In this document: positions 17,495 to 27,111 of the stretch, one piece after another
Position numbering within the stretch: the stretch's first letter is position 1
Layout of the letters: each line of letters opens with the position of its first letter
Assembly (NCBI RefSeq): GCF_009363055.1
Contig: NZ_CP045292.1
Coordinates: forward strand, 868,001-932,000
Source: Flavobacterium haoranii
GTDB lineage: Bacteria; Bacteroidota; Bacteroidia; Flavobacteriales; Flavobacteriaceae
Length of the DNA: 64,000 bases
Reading direction: 5' to 3'
The notes under the pieces: model-generated
Seen by the model: the letters and a program-made list of their open reading frames with translations, nothing else
What the model was told of the DNA's origin: nothing
Database searches by the model: none
Position numbers and translations under genes: made by a program

Positions 17495-20400
17495 CTATTG
17501 GTAATTAATAAATTCTATATCTAAAATGGTGTTGTTATATTCTAAAATCGCGTCTAAATAATCAATCTTGATTTGCAATGCGTTTTCCAAACTTTGGATG
17601 TATTGAAAGAAATCAATTTCGCCATGTTTGTAACTCATATTGGCAACTTTCAAAATTTCATCTGAGAGCTTTTTACCCGAATTTTCATAGTAATCAATCG
17701 TAGTTTTTATTCCCAATAACTGATTGTTCTTTTGAGCAACAAATTGATTTATTTTATTCAGTTCAGCTTCTTTTTGTTGGTTCCAACTTTCCTTTTCTAG
17801 CTGTAACATTTTTGTTTTTTTAGCATTTCCAGAAAAGAATAAAGGTACATTTAGACCTACTTGAAATCCGTAAAGCGAACTTGATAATCCAGTATTTTTA
17901 CCTTGAAAATATTCAGCTGAAATAGATGGAAACCAAGCTTGTTTTTGTAACTTCAACTGAGAATCATAATTATTTGTAACACTTTCATAATAAGAATTAT
18001 AAATATTAGTATTTGAATTTTTAATTGAATTGTAATTTAATTCGTTTTCTTTAATAACAACCAAAGAATCCGATTGCAATAAACCTTGTAAAGCATTGTA
18101 TGAAGCTGCTTTTTCTTTGTCTATTTTTTGTAATTCAGCAGTAATTTTTTGAGACTTTGCTTGCGCTGTAATTTTCTCTAAATAATTGGTTTCTCCTAAT
18201 TCAAATCGTCTATTACTTGCTTTTGAGAAATTTTGATACAAACTATCTAAATATTGATACAATTTCTCTCGATTTTGCCAATAAACGATTTCGTAATAAT
18301 TCTTAGAAACTTTACGATTCAATTTACTTTTTTCAATTTCTAATGCTTTACTTTCAACTTCATAATCTGATTTTAATAGCTTCTTTTTAGCAAAATAAAG
18401 CGAAGGAAAATCAAAATCTTGTTGCACACCAAAAACTTTTAAAGGCTCATTATTAACAGCTAAATTATTTTGATCGTAACTGTAATAAACCGTTGTTCTA
18501 TCTAACGTAAAAGCTGTTGTTGCGTTTACTTTGGCCTTTTCTAACTTTAATTCTAAAGCTTTAATTTCCTTATTATTTTGATTAGCTAGTTGAATTAAAT
18601 TCGATAATTCATCCTTTTTCTCCTGACTTTGAGCTGTGATTCCGAAAAATACAAATGCTAAAATTAAGGTCGATGATTTCATTTTTTTGAATTTAATTTT
18701 CTTCGTTTCTTTTTCATCTAATAATTTGAATAAAACTGGTAACACAATCATCGTTAGCAAAGTAGCTGTAATTAATCCGCCAATTACAACAGTTGCTAAT
18801 GGTCGCTGTACTTCTGCACCTGCAGAAGCCGAAATTGCCATAGGTAAAAACCCTAATGCAGCTGCTGAAGCTGTTAATAAAACAGGACGTAATCTATCTG
18901 TTGTTCCTTTTATGATTAACTCATCTAAAGTCATATCGCCTTGATGCTGTTTTAGTTCCTTGAAATGTTCGATTAATACAATTCCATTTAAAACAGCAAT
19001 ACCAAAAAGGGCAATAAATCCAACTCCAGCTGAAATACTAAAGGGTAAATCCCGAATCCATAAGAATAAAATTCCTCCAACTGCCGAAAGCGGAATAGCT
19101 GAATATACCATTGCGGCTTCTTTTAAAGAACCAAATGCAAAATGTAATAAGATAAATATTAAGACTAAAGCAATTGGAACAGCTATCATTAATCGGGCTT
19201 TTGCACTTTCAAGATTTTTAAATTGTCCGCCGTATTCGATATAATAACCTTCTGGTAAATCTATTTTACTAGTTACTTTTGCTTTGATATCATCAACAAC
19301 ACTTTGTAAATCGCGGTTTCTAACATTTACGCCAACCACTACTCTACGTTTTGTATCATCTCGAGAAATTTTAGCTGGACCTTTACTGTATTGAATGGTT
19401 GCCAATTCGTGAAGCGGAATTTGTTCGCCATTAGGTAACGAAACAAATAAATTTCGTAAATCATCGATAGAAGATCTTTTGCTTTCATTTAAACGAACCA
19501 CCAAATCGAAACGTTTTTCGCCTTCAAAAACTTGTCCTGCTGATTTTCCTGCAAAACCTAATGCTATAAAGTCATTCAAATCGGAAATATTTAAACCATA
19601 ACGAGCGATTTTACTCCTGTTATAACTTACAGTCATTTGAGGCAAACCTTCCGTTTTTTCTACAATAATATCAGATGCGCCTTCAACATTTTTTATGGCA
19701 GTTTCAATTTCTGTTGCTTTTTGAGCTAAAATATCTAAATCTTCGCCAAATAATTTAATCGCAATATCAGAACGTGTTCCAGAGATTAATTCGTTAAAAC
19801 GCATTTCAATTGGTTGCGTAAACTCGATTTCCATGTTTGGAATTTTCTTTTCGATGGCTTCTTTAATCTTATCTGCCAATTCATCTTTAGAATCAGCAGA
19901 AACCCAATCGCTCTTTGGTTTCAACTTTACAATAACATCACTTTCTTCCATGCTCATAGGATCCGTTGGTACTTCGGCAGCACCAATTCTACTCACCACT
20001 TGTTCTACTTCAGGGAAATTATCTAAAATCGTTTTTTCGATTAACGTTGTAGTTTCAATAGTTTTACTTAACGAAGTTCCAGTTTTTAAAACAGGTTGGA
20101 TAACAAAATCACCTTCGTCTAATGTTGGGATAAACTCACCACCCATTGTTGTAAATAAAATAATGGTTCCAATTAATAAAGAAAATGCACTGATTAAAAC
20201 TTTTTTGGTATTCTTTAATGCCCAATGAATTACAGGCAAATACCAGGAATTCAGTTTATTGATTAATCGATTAGATATTGAATTTTCTTTTTCCTCTTTA
20301 GGCTTCAGGAAAATGGATGAAATTACAGGAACATACGTCAAACAAAACAACATGGCGCCTAATAAAGCAAAACTAAACGTCATTGCCATAGGTTTGAACA

Positions 20401-21829
20401 TTTTCCCTTCAACGCCTGATAAAGATAAAATCGGAATAAATACAATTAAAATGATTAACTGACCGAAAATGGCAGAATTCATCATTTTAGCAGCGCTACT
20501 GTAGGTTATTTTATCAATTTCAGTTTGTTTATCTTCTTTGGCTAATTGATTTAATGTAACCGATTTTTGGGTGATTTGGAACGCAATAAATTCAACAATG
20601 ATAACGGCTCCGTCAATTATAATTCCGAAATCGATAGCACCTAAACTCATTAGATTAGCATCTATTCCAAAAATATTCATAAATGAAATCGCAAATAATA
20701 AACATAATGGAATAACTGACGCAACCACTAAACCAGAGCGCCAATTTCCTAATAATAAAACCACTACAAAAATTACTATTAAACAGCCTAAAATTAAGTT
20801 TTCGGCTACTGTAAATGTGGTTTTACCAACAAGTTCTCCTCTTTCTAAAAACAGATTAAGATAAACGCCTTGAGGTAATGTTTTTTGTAATTCGGCAACA
20901 CGTTCTTTAACATCACTTAAAACTTGTTTTGAATTTGCGTTTTTAAGCATCATAATTTGCCCCATCACTTTTTCACCTTGTCCATTACCCGTAATGGCTC
21001 CAAAACGATTAGCGTGACCAAATTTTACTTCTGCAATATCTTTTACATAAACAGGAATTCCGTTTGTAGTTTTAACGACAATATTATTAATATCATCAAG
21101 ATTAGAAACTTTTCCTTCCCCGCGAATGAAATAACTTTCGTTTGCTTTCTCAATATATCCACCGCCTGCAATGCTGTTATTTTTCTCAAGAGCTGTAAAT
21201 AAATCTGTAATTGAAATATTCATTGCTTTCAAGTTTGCCGAATTAACAGCTACTTCATACTGTTTTAAGTAACCACCCCAAGTATTAATTTCAACAACAC
21301 CACTTATTCCTGACAAATTGCGTCTTACAGTCCAATCTTGAATAGTTCTTAAATCGGTAATAGAATATAAATCGGCATATTCTGGCTCTACTTCTAAAGT
21401 ATATTGGTAAATTTCGCCTAAACCTGTTGTAATTGGTCCCATTTCTGGAACACCAAAACCTGAAGGAATTTTTTCTGTTGCAGATTTTATTTTTTCTGCA
21501 ATTAATTGGCGTGGTAAATAAGTTCCTAAATTTTCTTCAAAAACAATAGTAACTACAGAAATACCAAACTTTGAAATGGAACGAATTTCTACAACTCCTG
21601 GTAAATTTGCCATTTCTAATTCAACTGGTGCTGTAATATATTGTTCTATATCTTCAGTTGAAAGATTTCTTGATGTTGTGATAACTTGTACCTGATTATT
21701 GGTTACATCGGGTACGGCTCCAATAGAAATTTGAAACACCGAATAAATACCAAACCCTAAAACTGCTATAGTGAAAAGTATAATTATAAGCTTACTTCTT
21801 AAACTAAAGGCAATAATTTTTTCTAACAT
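17495..21829 (-). CDS. CzcA-type heavy-metal RND pump fused to a TolC-type outer membrane channel
   Basis: 1444 residues. Residues 1-1049 are a full HME-RND pump: N-terminal helix IIAFSLRSKLIIILFTIAVL, two periplasmic porter regions, and in TM4 the acid triad of DFGIIIDGAVIIVE, the CzcA-type pattern linked with divalent cations (Zn, Co, Cd, Ni) rather than the CusA pattern for Cu/Ag. Residues 1050-1444 form a TolC-like protein starting MKSSTLILAFVFFGITAQSQ, which looks like its own signal peptide, followed by coiled-coil repeats. Such fusions are known in Bacteroidota. The natural alternative is an internal start at 18682 giving a separate channel, or cleavage by signal peptidase. The adaptor gene follows after 3 bp. 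Confidence 0.9.
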   Translation of the reverse strand: MLEKIIAFSLRSKLIIILFTIAVLGFGIYSVFQISIGAVPDVTNNQVQVITTSRNLSTEDIEQYITAPVELEMANLPGVVEIRSISKFGISVVTIVFEENLGTYLPRQLIAEKIKSATEKIPSGFGVPEMGPITTGLGEIYQYTLEVEPEYADLYSITDLRTIQDWTVRRNLSGISGVVEINTWGGYLKQYEVAVNSANLKAMNISITDLFTALEKNNSIAGGGYIEKANESYFIRGEGKVSNLDDINNIVVKTTNGIPVYVKDIAEVKFGHANRFGAITGNGQGEKVMGQIMMLKNANSKQVLSDVKERVAELQKTLPQGVYLNLFLERGELVGKTTFTVAENLILGCLIVIFVVVLLLGNWRSGLVVASVIPLCLLFAISFMNIFGIDANLMSLGAIDFGIIIDGAVIIVEFIAFQITQKSVTLNQLAKEDKQTEIDKITYSSAAKMMNSAIFGQLIILIVFIPILSLSGVEGKMFKPMAMTFSFALLGAMLFCLTYVPVISSIFLKPKEEKENSISNRLINKLNSWYLPVIHWALKNTKKVLISAFSLLIGTIILFTTMGGEFIPTLDEGDFVIQPVLKTGTSLSKTIETTTLIEKTILDNFPEVEQVVSRIGAAEVPTDPMSMEESDVIVKLKPKSDWVSADSKDELADKIKEAIEKKIPNMEIEFTQPIEMRFNELISGTRSDIAIKLFGEDLDILAQKATEIETAIKNVEGASDIIVEKTEGLPQMTVSYNRSKIARYGLNISDLNDFIALGFAGKSAGQVFEGEKRFDLVVRLNESKRSSIDDLRNLFVSLPNGEQIPLHELATIQYSKGPAKISRDDTKRRVVVGVNVRNRDLQSVVDDIKAKVTSKIDLPEGYYIEYGGQFKNLESAKARLMIAVPIALVLIFILLHFAFGSLKEAAMVYSAIPLSAVGGILFLWIRDLPFSISAGVGFIALFGIAVLNGIVLIEHFKELKQHQGDMTLDELIIKGTTDRLRPVLLTASAAALGFLPMAISASAGAEVQRPLATVVIGGLITATLLTMIVLPVLFKLLDEKETKKIKFKKMKSSTLILAFVFFGITAQSQEKKDELSNLIQLANQNNKEIKALELKLEKAKVNATTAFTLDRTTVYYSYDQNNLAVNNEPLKVFGVQQDFDFPSLYFAKKKLLKSDYEVESKALEIEKSKLNRKVSKNYYEIVYWQNREKLYQYLDSLYQNFSKASNRRFELGETNYLEKITAQAKSQKITAELQKIDKEKAASYNALQGLLQSDSLVVIKENELNYNSIKNSNTNIYNSYYESVTNNYDSQLKLQKQAWFPSISAEYFQGKNTGLSSSLYGFQVGLNVPLFFSGNAKKTKMLQLEKESWNQQKEAELNKINQFVAQKNNQLLGIKTTIDYYENSGKKLSDEILKVANMSYKHGEIDFFQYIQSLENALQIKIDYLDAILEYNNTILDIEFINYQ

Positions 21830-21925
21830 TTTTATTTAATTAAAAGAATAATAAATAGCATCTATCTTAAAAAGACAAATACAATGAGATAAACGAAAAG
21901 AATTTCGCTTTTAACTAATTAAATG

Positions 21926-22300
21926 TTAGGCTATTTTAGGAGGCATCCAAATTGAAATAACCAATTTAGATTTAAAAGATTTGTTGTAAAAAAACTTCTG
22001 TTTACAAGTAATTATAGATTTAATTAATTGAATTTGAAGATTTATAAATGAAATAGTAAAAACACTCGTAACATTATCAAATGTTTTGAATGGTAAATTT
22101 TGATGTTCTTCTTGATTATTCTCGAATTTTTTAGAATAATGGAGTTTTAAAAACTGAACAAAAGAAATAGAACTTGTGGCAACTTTTTTTTGATGCTCTT
22201 TATAATGTTCTAAAAGATTAGGAACTTTCAATAATTGCCCTATTGATGTGTTTGCACACAAAAAAATAGTAATTAGAAATATGGCAATTATCTTTTTCAT
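21926..22300 (-). CDS. Small secreted protein upstream of the metal efflux genes
   Basis: 124 residues with a signal peptide (IIAIFLITIFLCANTSIGQ). The mature part holds LLEHYKEHQKK and ends in WMPPKIA. Small proteins of this shape, with a LLEHYxEHK-like motif and a C-terminal PPK, commonly precede CzcA/CusA-type pumps in Bacteroidota, but I know no assigned function. Conserved His and Glu residues in the first third could bind metal. It lies 96 bp upstream of the RND gene on the same strand and probably leads that transcript. Confidence 0.7.
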   Translation of the reverse strand: MKKIIAIFLITIFLCANTSIGQLLKVPNLLEHYKEHQKKVATSSISFVQFLKLHYSKKFENNQEEHQNLPFKTFDNVTSVFTISFINLQIQLIKSIITCKQKFFYNKSFKSKLVISIWMPPKIA

Positions 22301-22321
22301 TTATAAATTTTAGTAAACTTG

Positions 22322-22379
22322 CTTTACGAAGTAAAGGCTGAAATTATTTAGTTCAAAAGTTTACAGCACAAATTTACAG
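22322..22379 (-). promoter_or_regulatory. Candidate promoter/operator of the metal efflux operon
   Basis: In the 106 bp before the small secreted protein, TAAATTTG (22376-22369) matches the -7 consensus. It is flanked by a direct repeat CTGTAAA at 22379-22373 and 22366-22360, a possible response-regulator site. Downstream CTTTAC-GAA-GTAAAG at 22322-22336 is a perfect short hairpin in the 5' leader. No TTG at proper -33 spacing is seen. Confidence 0.35.
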
Positions 22380-22406
22380 TAAAAAATCAAAAAATAATCT
22401 TAAATT

Positions 22407-23807
22407 CTACTTAGGATTACTTTTATTAAATGTTAAAGTCACTGCCGTGCCCTTTTCTAAAGTACTTTTAATTGTTATCTCAATTTTTAACAAATCGCAT
22501 AGTCTTTTTACAATTGAAAGTCCAATTCCTGTTCCTTTAATTTCTGGATGACTCGCTGGGTTAGATCTATAAAAAGATATGAAAATTTTATCTAAATCTT
22601 CTTTTGAAATTCCAACACCATTATCATTAATAACAAATAAAAATTGATTTGCTTCAGCTTTTAAATTTAAATCAATTTTTCCACCATTATTTGAATATTT
22701 TATAGAATTGGAAATCAAGTTATTAAACACAATTGACAATAAATAACTATCTGATTTTAAAATACAATCTTGCTGCAAGTTCGTTTTAATTGTAATGTCT
22801 TTTTCTTTTAATTGGTTCGAAAAAAGCGAAACAGTATCTAAAACCAAAGCATCTAAATAAACTTCTTCACTTTTAATATTGTGCTTTTGATTTTCAAATC
22901 GTGCTAATAATAACAATTGATCTACTAAATTATTGATGCGGTCAACTTCTTTAATACAATAATTAATCTTTTCATTATATTGTTCTGAAGTTCTAGGTTT
23001 TCTAATTAAAACTTCTAAAGTTCCTTTAATAACAGCAAGTGGTGTTCTTAATTCGTGAGAAGCATCAGAAGTAAATTGTTTCTCTCTTAAAACGGCATTT
23101 TCTATACGGTCTAATAAATTATTAATGTTTTCAGATAAAATGTAAAGTTCGTCTTTATTAACAGGAAGTGGAATTCTAGTTTGCAAATTATCTTTGGTAA
23201 TTTGACTTGATGTTTCAATAATTGTACTAACAGGTTTTATACTTTTTCCTGCAAAAAATCTAGCAAACAAAAATAATAAAATTACAATTATTGGAAACGA
23301 AATAACTAGTATATTCTTGAGAATAGAAACAATTTCAAAATCTTCTAAAGACATGGCTACCACAACATAACCAACGGTTTTTCCTTCGAAAAGAATTGGT
23401 GTTTGAATTTGCCTAATAGGAATTCCGTTCAATTTTGAATTTAAAAACTTATCGTTGTAAGAATCGTCAAAAAGTTTAAGTTCAGCATTTTTTAAATTTG
23501 GAGATCTATCAATAAGTAATTTATGATCGTCGTAAAATTCGACAAAAACAGGGTTTACCGAAATAGAATTATGTTCGCGTGCACGCCATTGATCGACGTG
23601 AATTAAATAAGTATCATTAGAATCAATAGTAACATCGTCTAAATGTTTGTATAATTCTTCTTCAACTTCTTCATTTACATGTTGATTAACACTGTATTCT
23701 ACAATTTTATAGATAAATAAAAATACAAGTGCAATAAGAATTGAACCTGAAACAATATAGTTAAAGGCAATTCTATTTTTAAATGAAGAAGGAAAAAATT
23801 TAATCAT
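22407..23807 (-). CDS. Sensor histidine kinase (HAMP, HisKA, HATPase)
   Basis: 466 residues. One transmembrane helix near 12-35, a periplasmic sensor of about 130 residues, a second helix near 165-187, a HAMP domain (about 190-240), the HisKA phosphoacceptor FTSDASHELRTPLAVI near 245-260, and a HATPase_c with the N box NLISNSIKYSNNGG, the G1 box FVINDNGVGISKED and the G2 box IKGTGIGLSIVKRL. It is an OmpR-family partner kinase of the CusS/heavy-metal-sensor kind by position and layout. Its ATG (23807) overlaps the tail of the response regulator gene by a few bases, so the two are coupled. The signal is unknown; metal is inferred from the efflux genes downstream. Confidence 0.9.
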   Translation of the reverse strand: MIKFFPSSFKNRIAFNYIVSGSILIALVFLFIYKIVEYSVNQHVNEEVEEELYKHLDDVTIDSNDTYLIHVDQWRAREHNSISVNPVFVEFYDDHKLLIDRSPNLKNAELKLFDDSYNDKFLNSKLNGIPIRQIQTPILFEGKTVGYVVVAMSLEDFEIVSILKNILVISFPIIVILLFLFARFFAGKSIKPVSTIIETSSQITKDNLQTRIPLPVNKDELYILSENINNLLDRIENAVLREKQFTSDASHELRTPLAVIKGTLEVLIRKPRTSEQYNEKINYCIKEVDRINNLVDQLLLLARFENQKHNIKSEEVYLDALVLDTVSLFSNQLKEKDITIKTNLQQDCILKSDSYLLSIVFNNLISNSIKYSNNGGKIDLNLKAEANQFLFVINDNGVGISKEDLDKIFISFYRSNPASHPEIKGTGIGLSIVKRLCDLLKIEITIKSTLEKGTAVTLTFNKSNPK

Positions 23808-24460
23808 TGGCTATATAACCTACTCCTCGTATTGTTTTAATTAGTTCTTCGTCTTTTGACAAATTTAGTTTTTTTCTGATGGCATTCATAAAAACATCAA
23901 TAACACCAGTATCATATTCAAAGTGAATATCCCAAACATCTTCAATAATTCCTGTACGGGTGCAAACTTTACCTTTGTTTTCTACTAAATATTTTAAAAG
24001 TTCATATTCACGTTGAGTTAAAGAAACTTCTTTGCCATCTACAAAAACTTGAAAAGTATTTAAATTGAGTACTATTTTACCTAATCTTAATTCTTTATTT
24101 GTTGTTGAAGTTCTAAAATGTACTTCAATTCGAGCTAATAATTCTTCAAAACTAAAAGGCTTTTTTATATAATCGTTAGCACCTGCTTTTAAACCTTCTA
24201 TTGTTTCTTGAACGGTATCTTTGGCTGTTAAAAGATAATTGGAATTTGAGTATTTGTTTCGCGTATTTTAGTACACAACTCTAACCCTGTTAACTTTGGA
24301 AGCATCCAATCTAACAAGAGCAAATCAAAACTTTGATTTTCAAAGAAATTCAAACCTTCTTCACCATTTGAAGCGCAAATTACTTCAAATCCTTCTTCTT
24401 CAAGCCTTGTCTTAAAAAATTTTGAATTCCTATTTCGTCTTCAACAATTAAAATTTTCAT
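23800..24460 (-). CDS. OmpR-family response regulator, two apparent frameshifts
   Basis: No single long frame exists here, but the three frames together spell a complete regulator of about 220 residues: MKILIVEDEIGIQNFLRQGL, then EEEGFEVICASNGEEGLNFF with phosphoacceptor FDLLLLDWMLPKLTG, then LTAKDTVQETIEGLKAGAND and a winged-helix domain ending TIRGVGYIAND at 23800. One base is missing near 24400-24403 and another in the A4 run at 24230-24233. The DNA-binding half and receiver motifs are otherwise intact, which suggests sequencing error or very recent inactivation. The start is 2 bp from the stop of the DUF3570 gene, and the end overlaps the kinase gene. Confidence 0.82.
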
Positions 24461-24461
24461 C

Positions 24462-25904
24462 TTATTGCATTACAAATTTAATTCCAAAAGATACTATATT
24501 CGATTTTAACCCATCACTTCTGTTATAATGATTATATCTTAAATCAATATTCTTAATACCAAGTTTCCAAATTCTTGAACCCATAAAAATATCAGTATAA
24601 CTGACACCAAAACCATATTGATTTGCACTAAAACTAGATAAATCATAATCAGAAGTATAAAACTTTTCAGTTGATAAATGAGTTTCATAAGGTGCAAAAT
24701 ATTTAGATTGATTTTGTACATAATATCGATACATTGGAAATACAGTAAATTTATCTGATAATTTAATTGGTAACTCTAAACTAGCAGTATGAGATGTGAT
24801 TCCCCAATCGTCCCAATAATATCTATAATATGTTCTCAATGAAAACCTTTCATTTAAATAATAATTTAATCTACCTCCAAATGGTAATTTAAAGCGAGTT
24901 CCTGGTAAACGTTCTATATCATCGGCTAACTGATAAACCCCTTTATTTTGAGATGATTCATATACTGGAATATATTGAGCCTGACCAATATAATAATTAG
25001 CTTTATCAGCAAAATAAACTCTATGATAAGGTGTTGATAGCATACCTTCTTGCTGCAAAAGATCAAAAAATATTGAAAATTGCATTTTTTTTGTAGCAAC
25101 TTGGGAAAAACCAAATGAAGCAGCATATGAATTTCTATTCGTTGTTTTCCACTGTTCAAATGAAGAAGGTAAATAACTATTGGAAGTTAATCCATTTTGG
25201 TCTATTATGTCAACACCTTGAAAATAACCTTGGTTTTGAAAATTATTACCATAAACACCATATTCGTGTAATTCTGTCGGATATATTGGTCTCCATTGAT
25301 CTAAATAAACATTTCCTTTGATGCTAACTTCAGAGTTTTTATTATTAAATAATTTACTTATTCCACCACCAAAACCAAATGAAGTATAGTCATATTCATT
25401 TGAAAATGAAACATCTGCATTCCAGATTAGATTCCTGTCATCTGAACTGTGACTATAATTTATTACAGCAGTTCCCAATACATCTTGAGCCGATGCACCA
25501 GATGAAGCTTGCCAAGGAGTACCATAAGGGCCTGTATTAGCTCTATCATCATCATCATCATCATCATCATCACCACCTCCAGAAGCTCCTGTAGCATTAA
25601 ATGGATTTATATTACTAGAGGATGCTGATGTGTAAGCTGATAATCCCATATCAACAGTTAAAACATCATCATCATTTAAAGGTATAGCAACGACAATATT
25701 TGATGCTAAATCGGTTAACTTTTCTGAACCCATACCACCAGATACAGAAGAGTGAACACCATCTTGCTTATAATAACTTGCTAAGAAATCTATTTCAGTA
25801 CTTTCAAGCACTCTTTTTTTATAAGCTACTTCGGTAGAATCGCTTTCTTGAGCAAATGCACAAGCGCCGAAGAAGAAAAAGATATATTTCAATTTATTTT
25901 TCAT
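24462..25904 (-). CDS. DUF3570 domain-containing outer membrane protein
   Basis: 480 residues. Signal peptide (YIFFFFGACAFAQ) followed by DUF3570: TEIDFLASYYKQDGVHSSVSGGMGSEKLTD, LTVDMGLSAYTSASSSNINPF, and then many alternating aromatic strands with a C-terminal strand ending IVSFGIKFVMQ, the pattern of an outer membrane beta-barrel. Residues near 113-121 are nine consecutive Asp encoded by a pure GAT repeat. The family has no proven function; it regularly accompanies DUF4266, ApbE and a thioredoxin, as here. The gene follows DUF4266 by 15 bp and ends 1 base from the response regulator start. Confidence 0.9.
   Translation of the reverse strand: MKNKLKYIFFFFGACAFAQESDSTEVAYKKRVLESTEIDFLASYYKQDGVHSSVSGGMGSEKLTDLASNIVVAIPLNDDDVLTVDMGLSAYTSASSSNINPFNATGASGGGDDDDDDDDDRANTGPYGTPWQASSGASAQDVLGTAVINYSHSSDDRNLIWNADVSFSNEYDYTSFGFGGGISKLFNNKNSEVSIKGNVYLDQWRPIYPTELHEYGVYGNNFQNQGYFQGVDIIDQNGLTSNSYLPSSFEQWKTTNRNSYAASFGFSQVATKKMQFSIFFDLLQQEGMLSTPYHRVYFADKANYYIGQAQYIPVYESSQNKGVYQLADDIERLPGTRFKLPFGGRLNYYLNERFSLRTYYRYYWDDWGITSHTASLELPIKLSDKFTVFPMYRYYVQNQSKYFAPYETHLSTEKFYTSDYDLSSFSANQYGFGVSYTDIFMGSRIWKLGIKNIDLRYNHYNRSDGLKSNIVSFGIKFVMQ
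25545..25571. repeat. Trinucleotide repeat (ATC)9 coding poly-Asp
   Basis: Nine perfect ATC units on the + strand (GAT on the coding strand) give nine Asp in the DUF3570 protein. Copy-number change would alter the acid run without shifting the frame. Confidence 0.95.
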
Positions 25905-25919
25905 GCTAATAACTTGATA

Positions 25920-26132
25920 TTAATTACAACCACAACCACCACCAGTTTTACCACCATTGGCACCGGCTGCAGCTTCTCTGTAAACTTGAAAATTAGTTTC
26001 GAAGCGTTCTACTTGACGAGCAGAAAGTTTCATTTCAGGATCATTAATATATTGTTTGTCATACTCTTTTACAGTATTACAAGAACTCAATCCTAAAATT
26101 GAAATAACTGTTATTAATAAACTCTTTTTCAT
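25920..26132 (-). CDS. DUF4266 small lipoprotein with GGGCGC tail
   Basis: 70 residues. A lipoprotein signal (LGLSSC, Cys18) is followed by the DUF4266 signature KEYDKQYINDPEMKLSARQ and a Gly-rich end TGGGCGCN with two nearby cysteines. Likely anchored in the outer or inner membrane facing the periplasm. It always travels with DUF3570 in the cases I know, and here sits between apbE (immediately upstream) and the DUF3570 gene. The two-cysteine tail could bind a metal or take part in thiol redox with the thioredoxin-like protein of the same operon; that is inference. Confidence 0.88.
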   Translation of the reverse strand: MKKSLLITVISILGLSSCNTVKEYDKQYINDPEMKLSARQVERFETNFQVYREAAAGANGGKTGGGCGCN

Positions 26133-27110
26133 TTAATTATACTTTTTTAAGTCAATATTTTTTGAAACAAATAATTCTCCTGTATCGCTAACTACAATAC
26201 ATTCTATATTTGGAATTTGGTCAATTAAACTAATCCCCACATCTTTTCCCATTACAAAAATTGAAGTTGCTAAAGCATCTGCAATTTCTGTCTTTTTTGC
26301 AAAAACCGTTACACTCACAATTCCCGTAGCAGGATAACCCGTTCTAGGATCAATTATGTGCGAATAACGCTTACCATTGAAAGTGACAAATTTCTCATAA
26401 CTTCCAGAAGTTTCAACTGCACTGTCTATCAATGGAAATGAAGCAAAAACTTTTTCTTTATTCATTGGATTAATAATGGCAACTGTCCATGGGCTACCAT
26501 CGGGTTGATAGCCCCAAGTTGTAATATCTCCCGAAACATTTACTAAACCTGAGCTACAACCTTTTTTTTGTAATAACTCTTTAATTGAATCGGCTATGTA
26601 ACCTTGCCCTATTCCGCCTAAGCCAATTTTCATACCTGTATTTTTTAAAAATACTGTTGAAGCTTGAGCGTCTAATACTACATTTTTATAGCCAACTTTA
26701 CTAACAGAAGCTTTAATCTCATCTTCAGATGGCATTTGTTTCATACTGCCGTCAAACTTCCATATTTTATCCATAGAAGCATAACTAATATCGAAAGCGC
26801 CGTCAGTTAAATGTGAAATTTTTAAAGCTCGATCTATTAAACCAAAAACTTCTGCATTTACTTTTACAGATTTAATTCCTGCATTTCTATTGATTTCAGA
26901 AACTTGAGTAGTTGGAATCCAATCAGAAATTAAATTTTCTACCCTTTTTACTTCAGCAATTGCCATATCGCAATAAGCATAACCTTGAACACTGTCATTT
27001 GCTACTACAATAATTTCGAACGGACTTCCTAAAAGAGCCGCTTTCTTTTTATAAGTATTTTGTGCAAATGCAGAAAATGAAAGTAAAAAAACTAGAAAAC
27101 TAATTCTCAT
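26133..27110 (-). CDS. apbE: FAD:protein FMN transferase (ApbE family)
   Basis: 325 residues. Signal peptide ISFLVFLLSFSAFAQ, then an ApbE domain with AISHLTDGAFDIS-like HLTDGAFDISYA near 95, KIGLGGIGQGYIAD near 157, a GDITTWG segment, and the metal-binding YSHIIDPRTGYPATG near 250 followed by DALATSIFVMG. The enzyme transfers FMN from FAD to a Thr in an exported target (Dx8[S/G]AT-type motif). No target with such a motif is evident in its neighbours, so the flavinylated partner is unknown. Its stop is directly followed by the DUF4266 gene, and the thioredoxin gene ends one base upstream. Confidence 0.93.
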   Translation of the reverse strand: MRISFLVFLLSFSAFAQNTYKKKAALLGSPFEIIVVANDSVQGYAYCDMAIAEVKRVENLISDWIPTTQVSEINRNAGIKSVKVNAEVFGLIDRALKISHLTDGAFDISYASMDKIWKFDGSMKQMPSEDEIKASVSKVGYKNVVLDAQASTVFLKNTGMKIGLGGIGQGYIADSIKELLQKKGCSSGLVNVSGDITTWGYQPDGSPWTVAIINPMNKEKVFASFPLIDSAVETSGSYEKFVTFNGKRYSHIIDPRTGYPATGIVSVTVFAKKTEIADALATSIFVMGKDVGISLIDQIPNIECIVVSDTGELFVSKNIDLKKYN

Positions 27111-27111
27111 T

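Noticed and set aside
18636..21202. Several plus-strand frames opposite the RND pump gene
   Set aside because: Antisense shadows without family features; the minus-strand pump is continuous and clearly coding.
24539..25321. Small frames within the DUF3570 gene on both strands
   Set aside because: Low-complexity shadows; the DUF3570 frame is continuous with a signal peptide.
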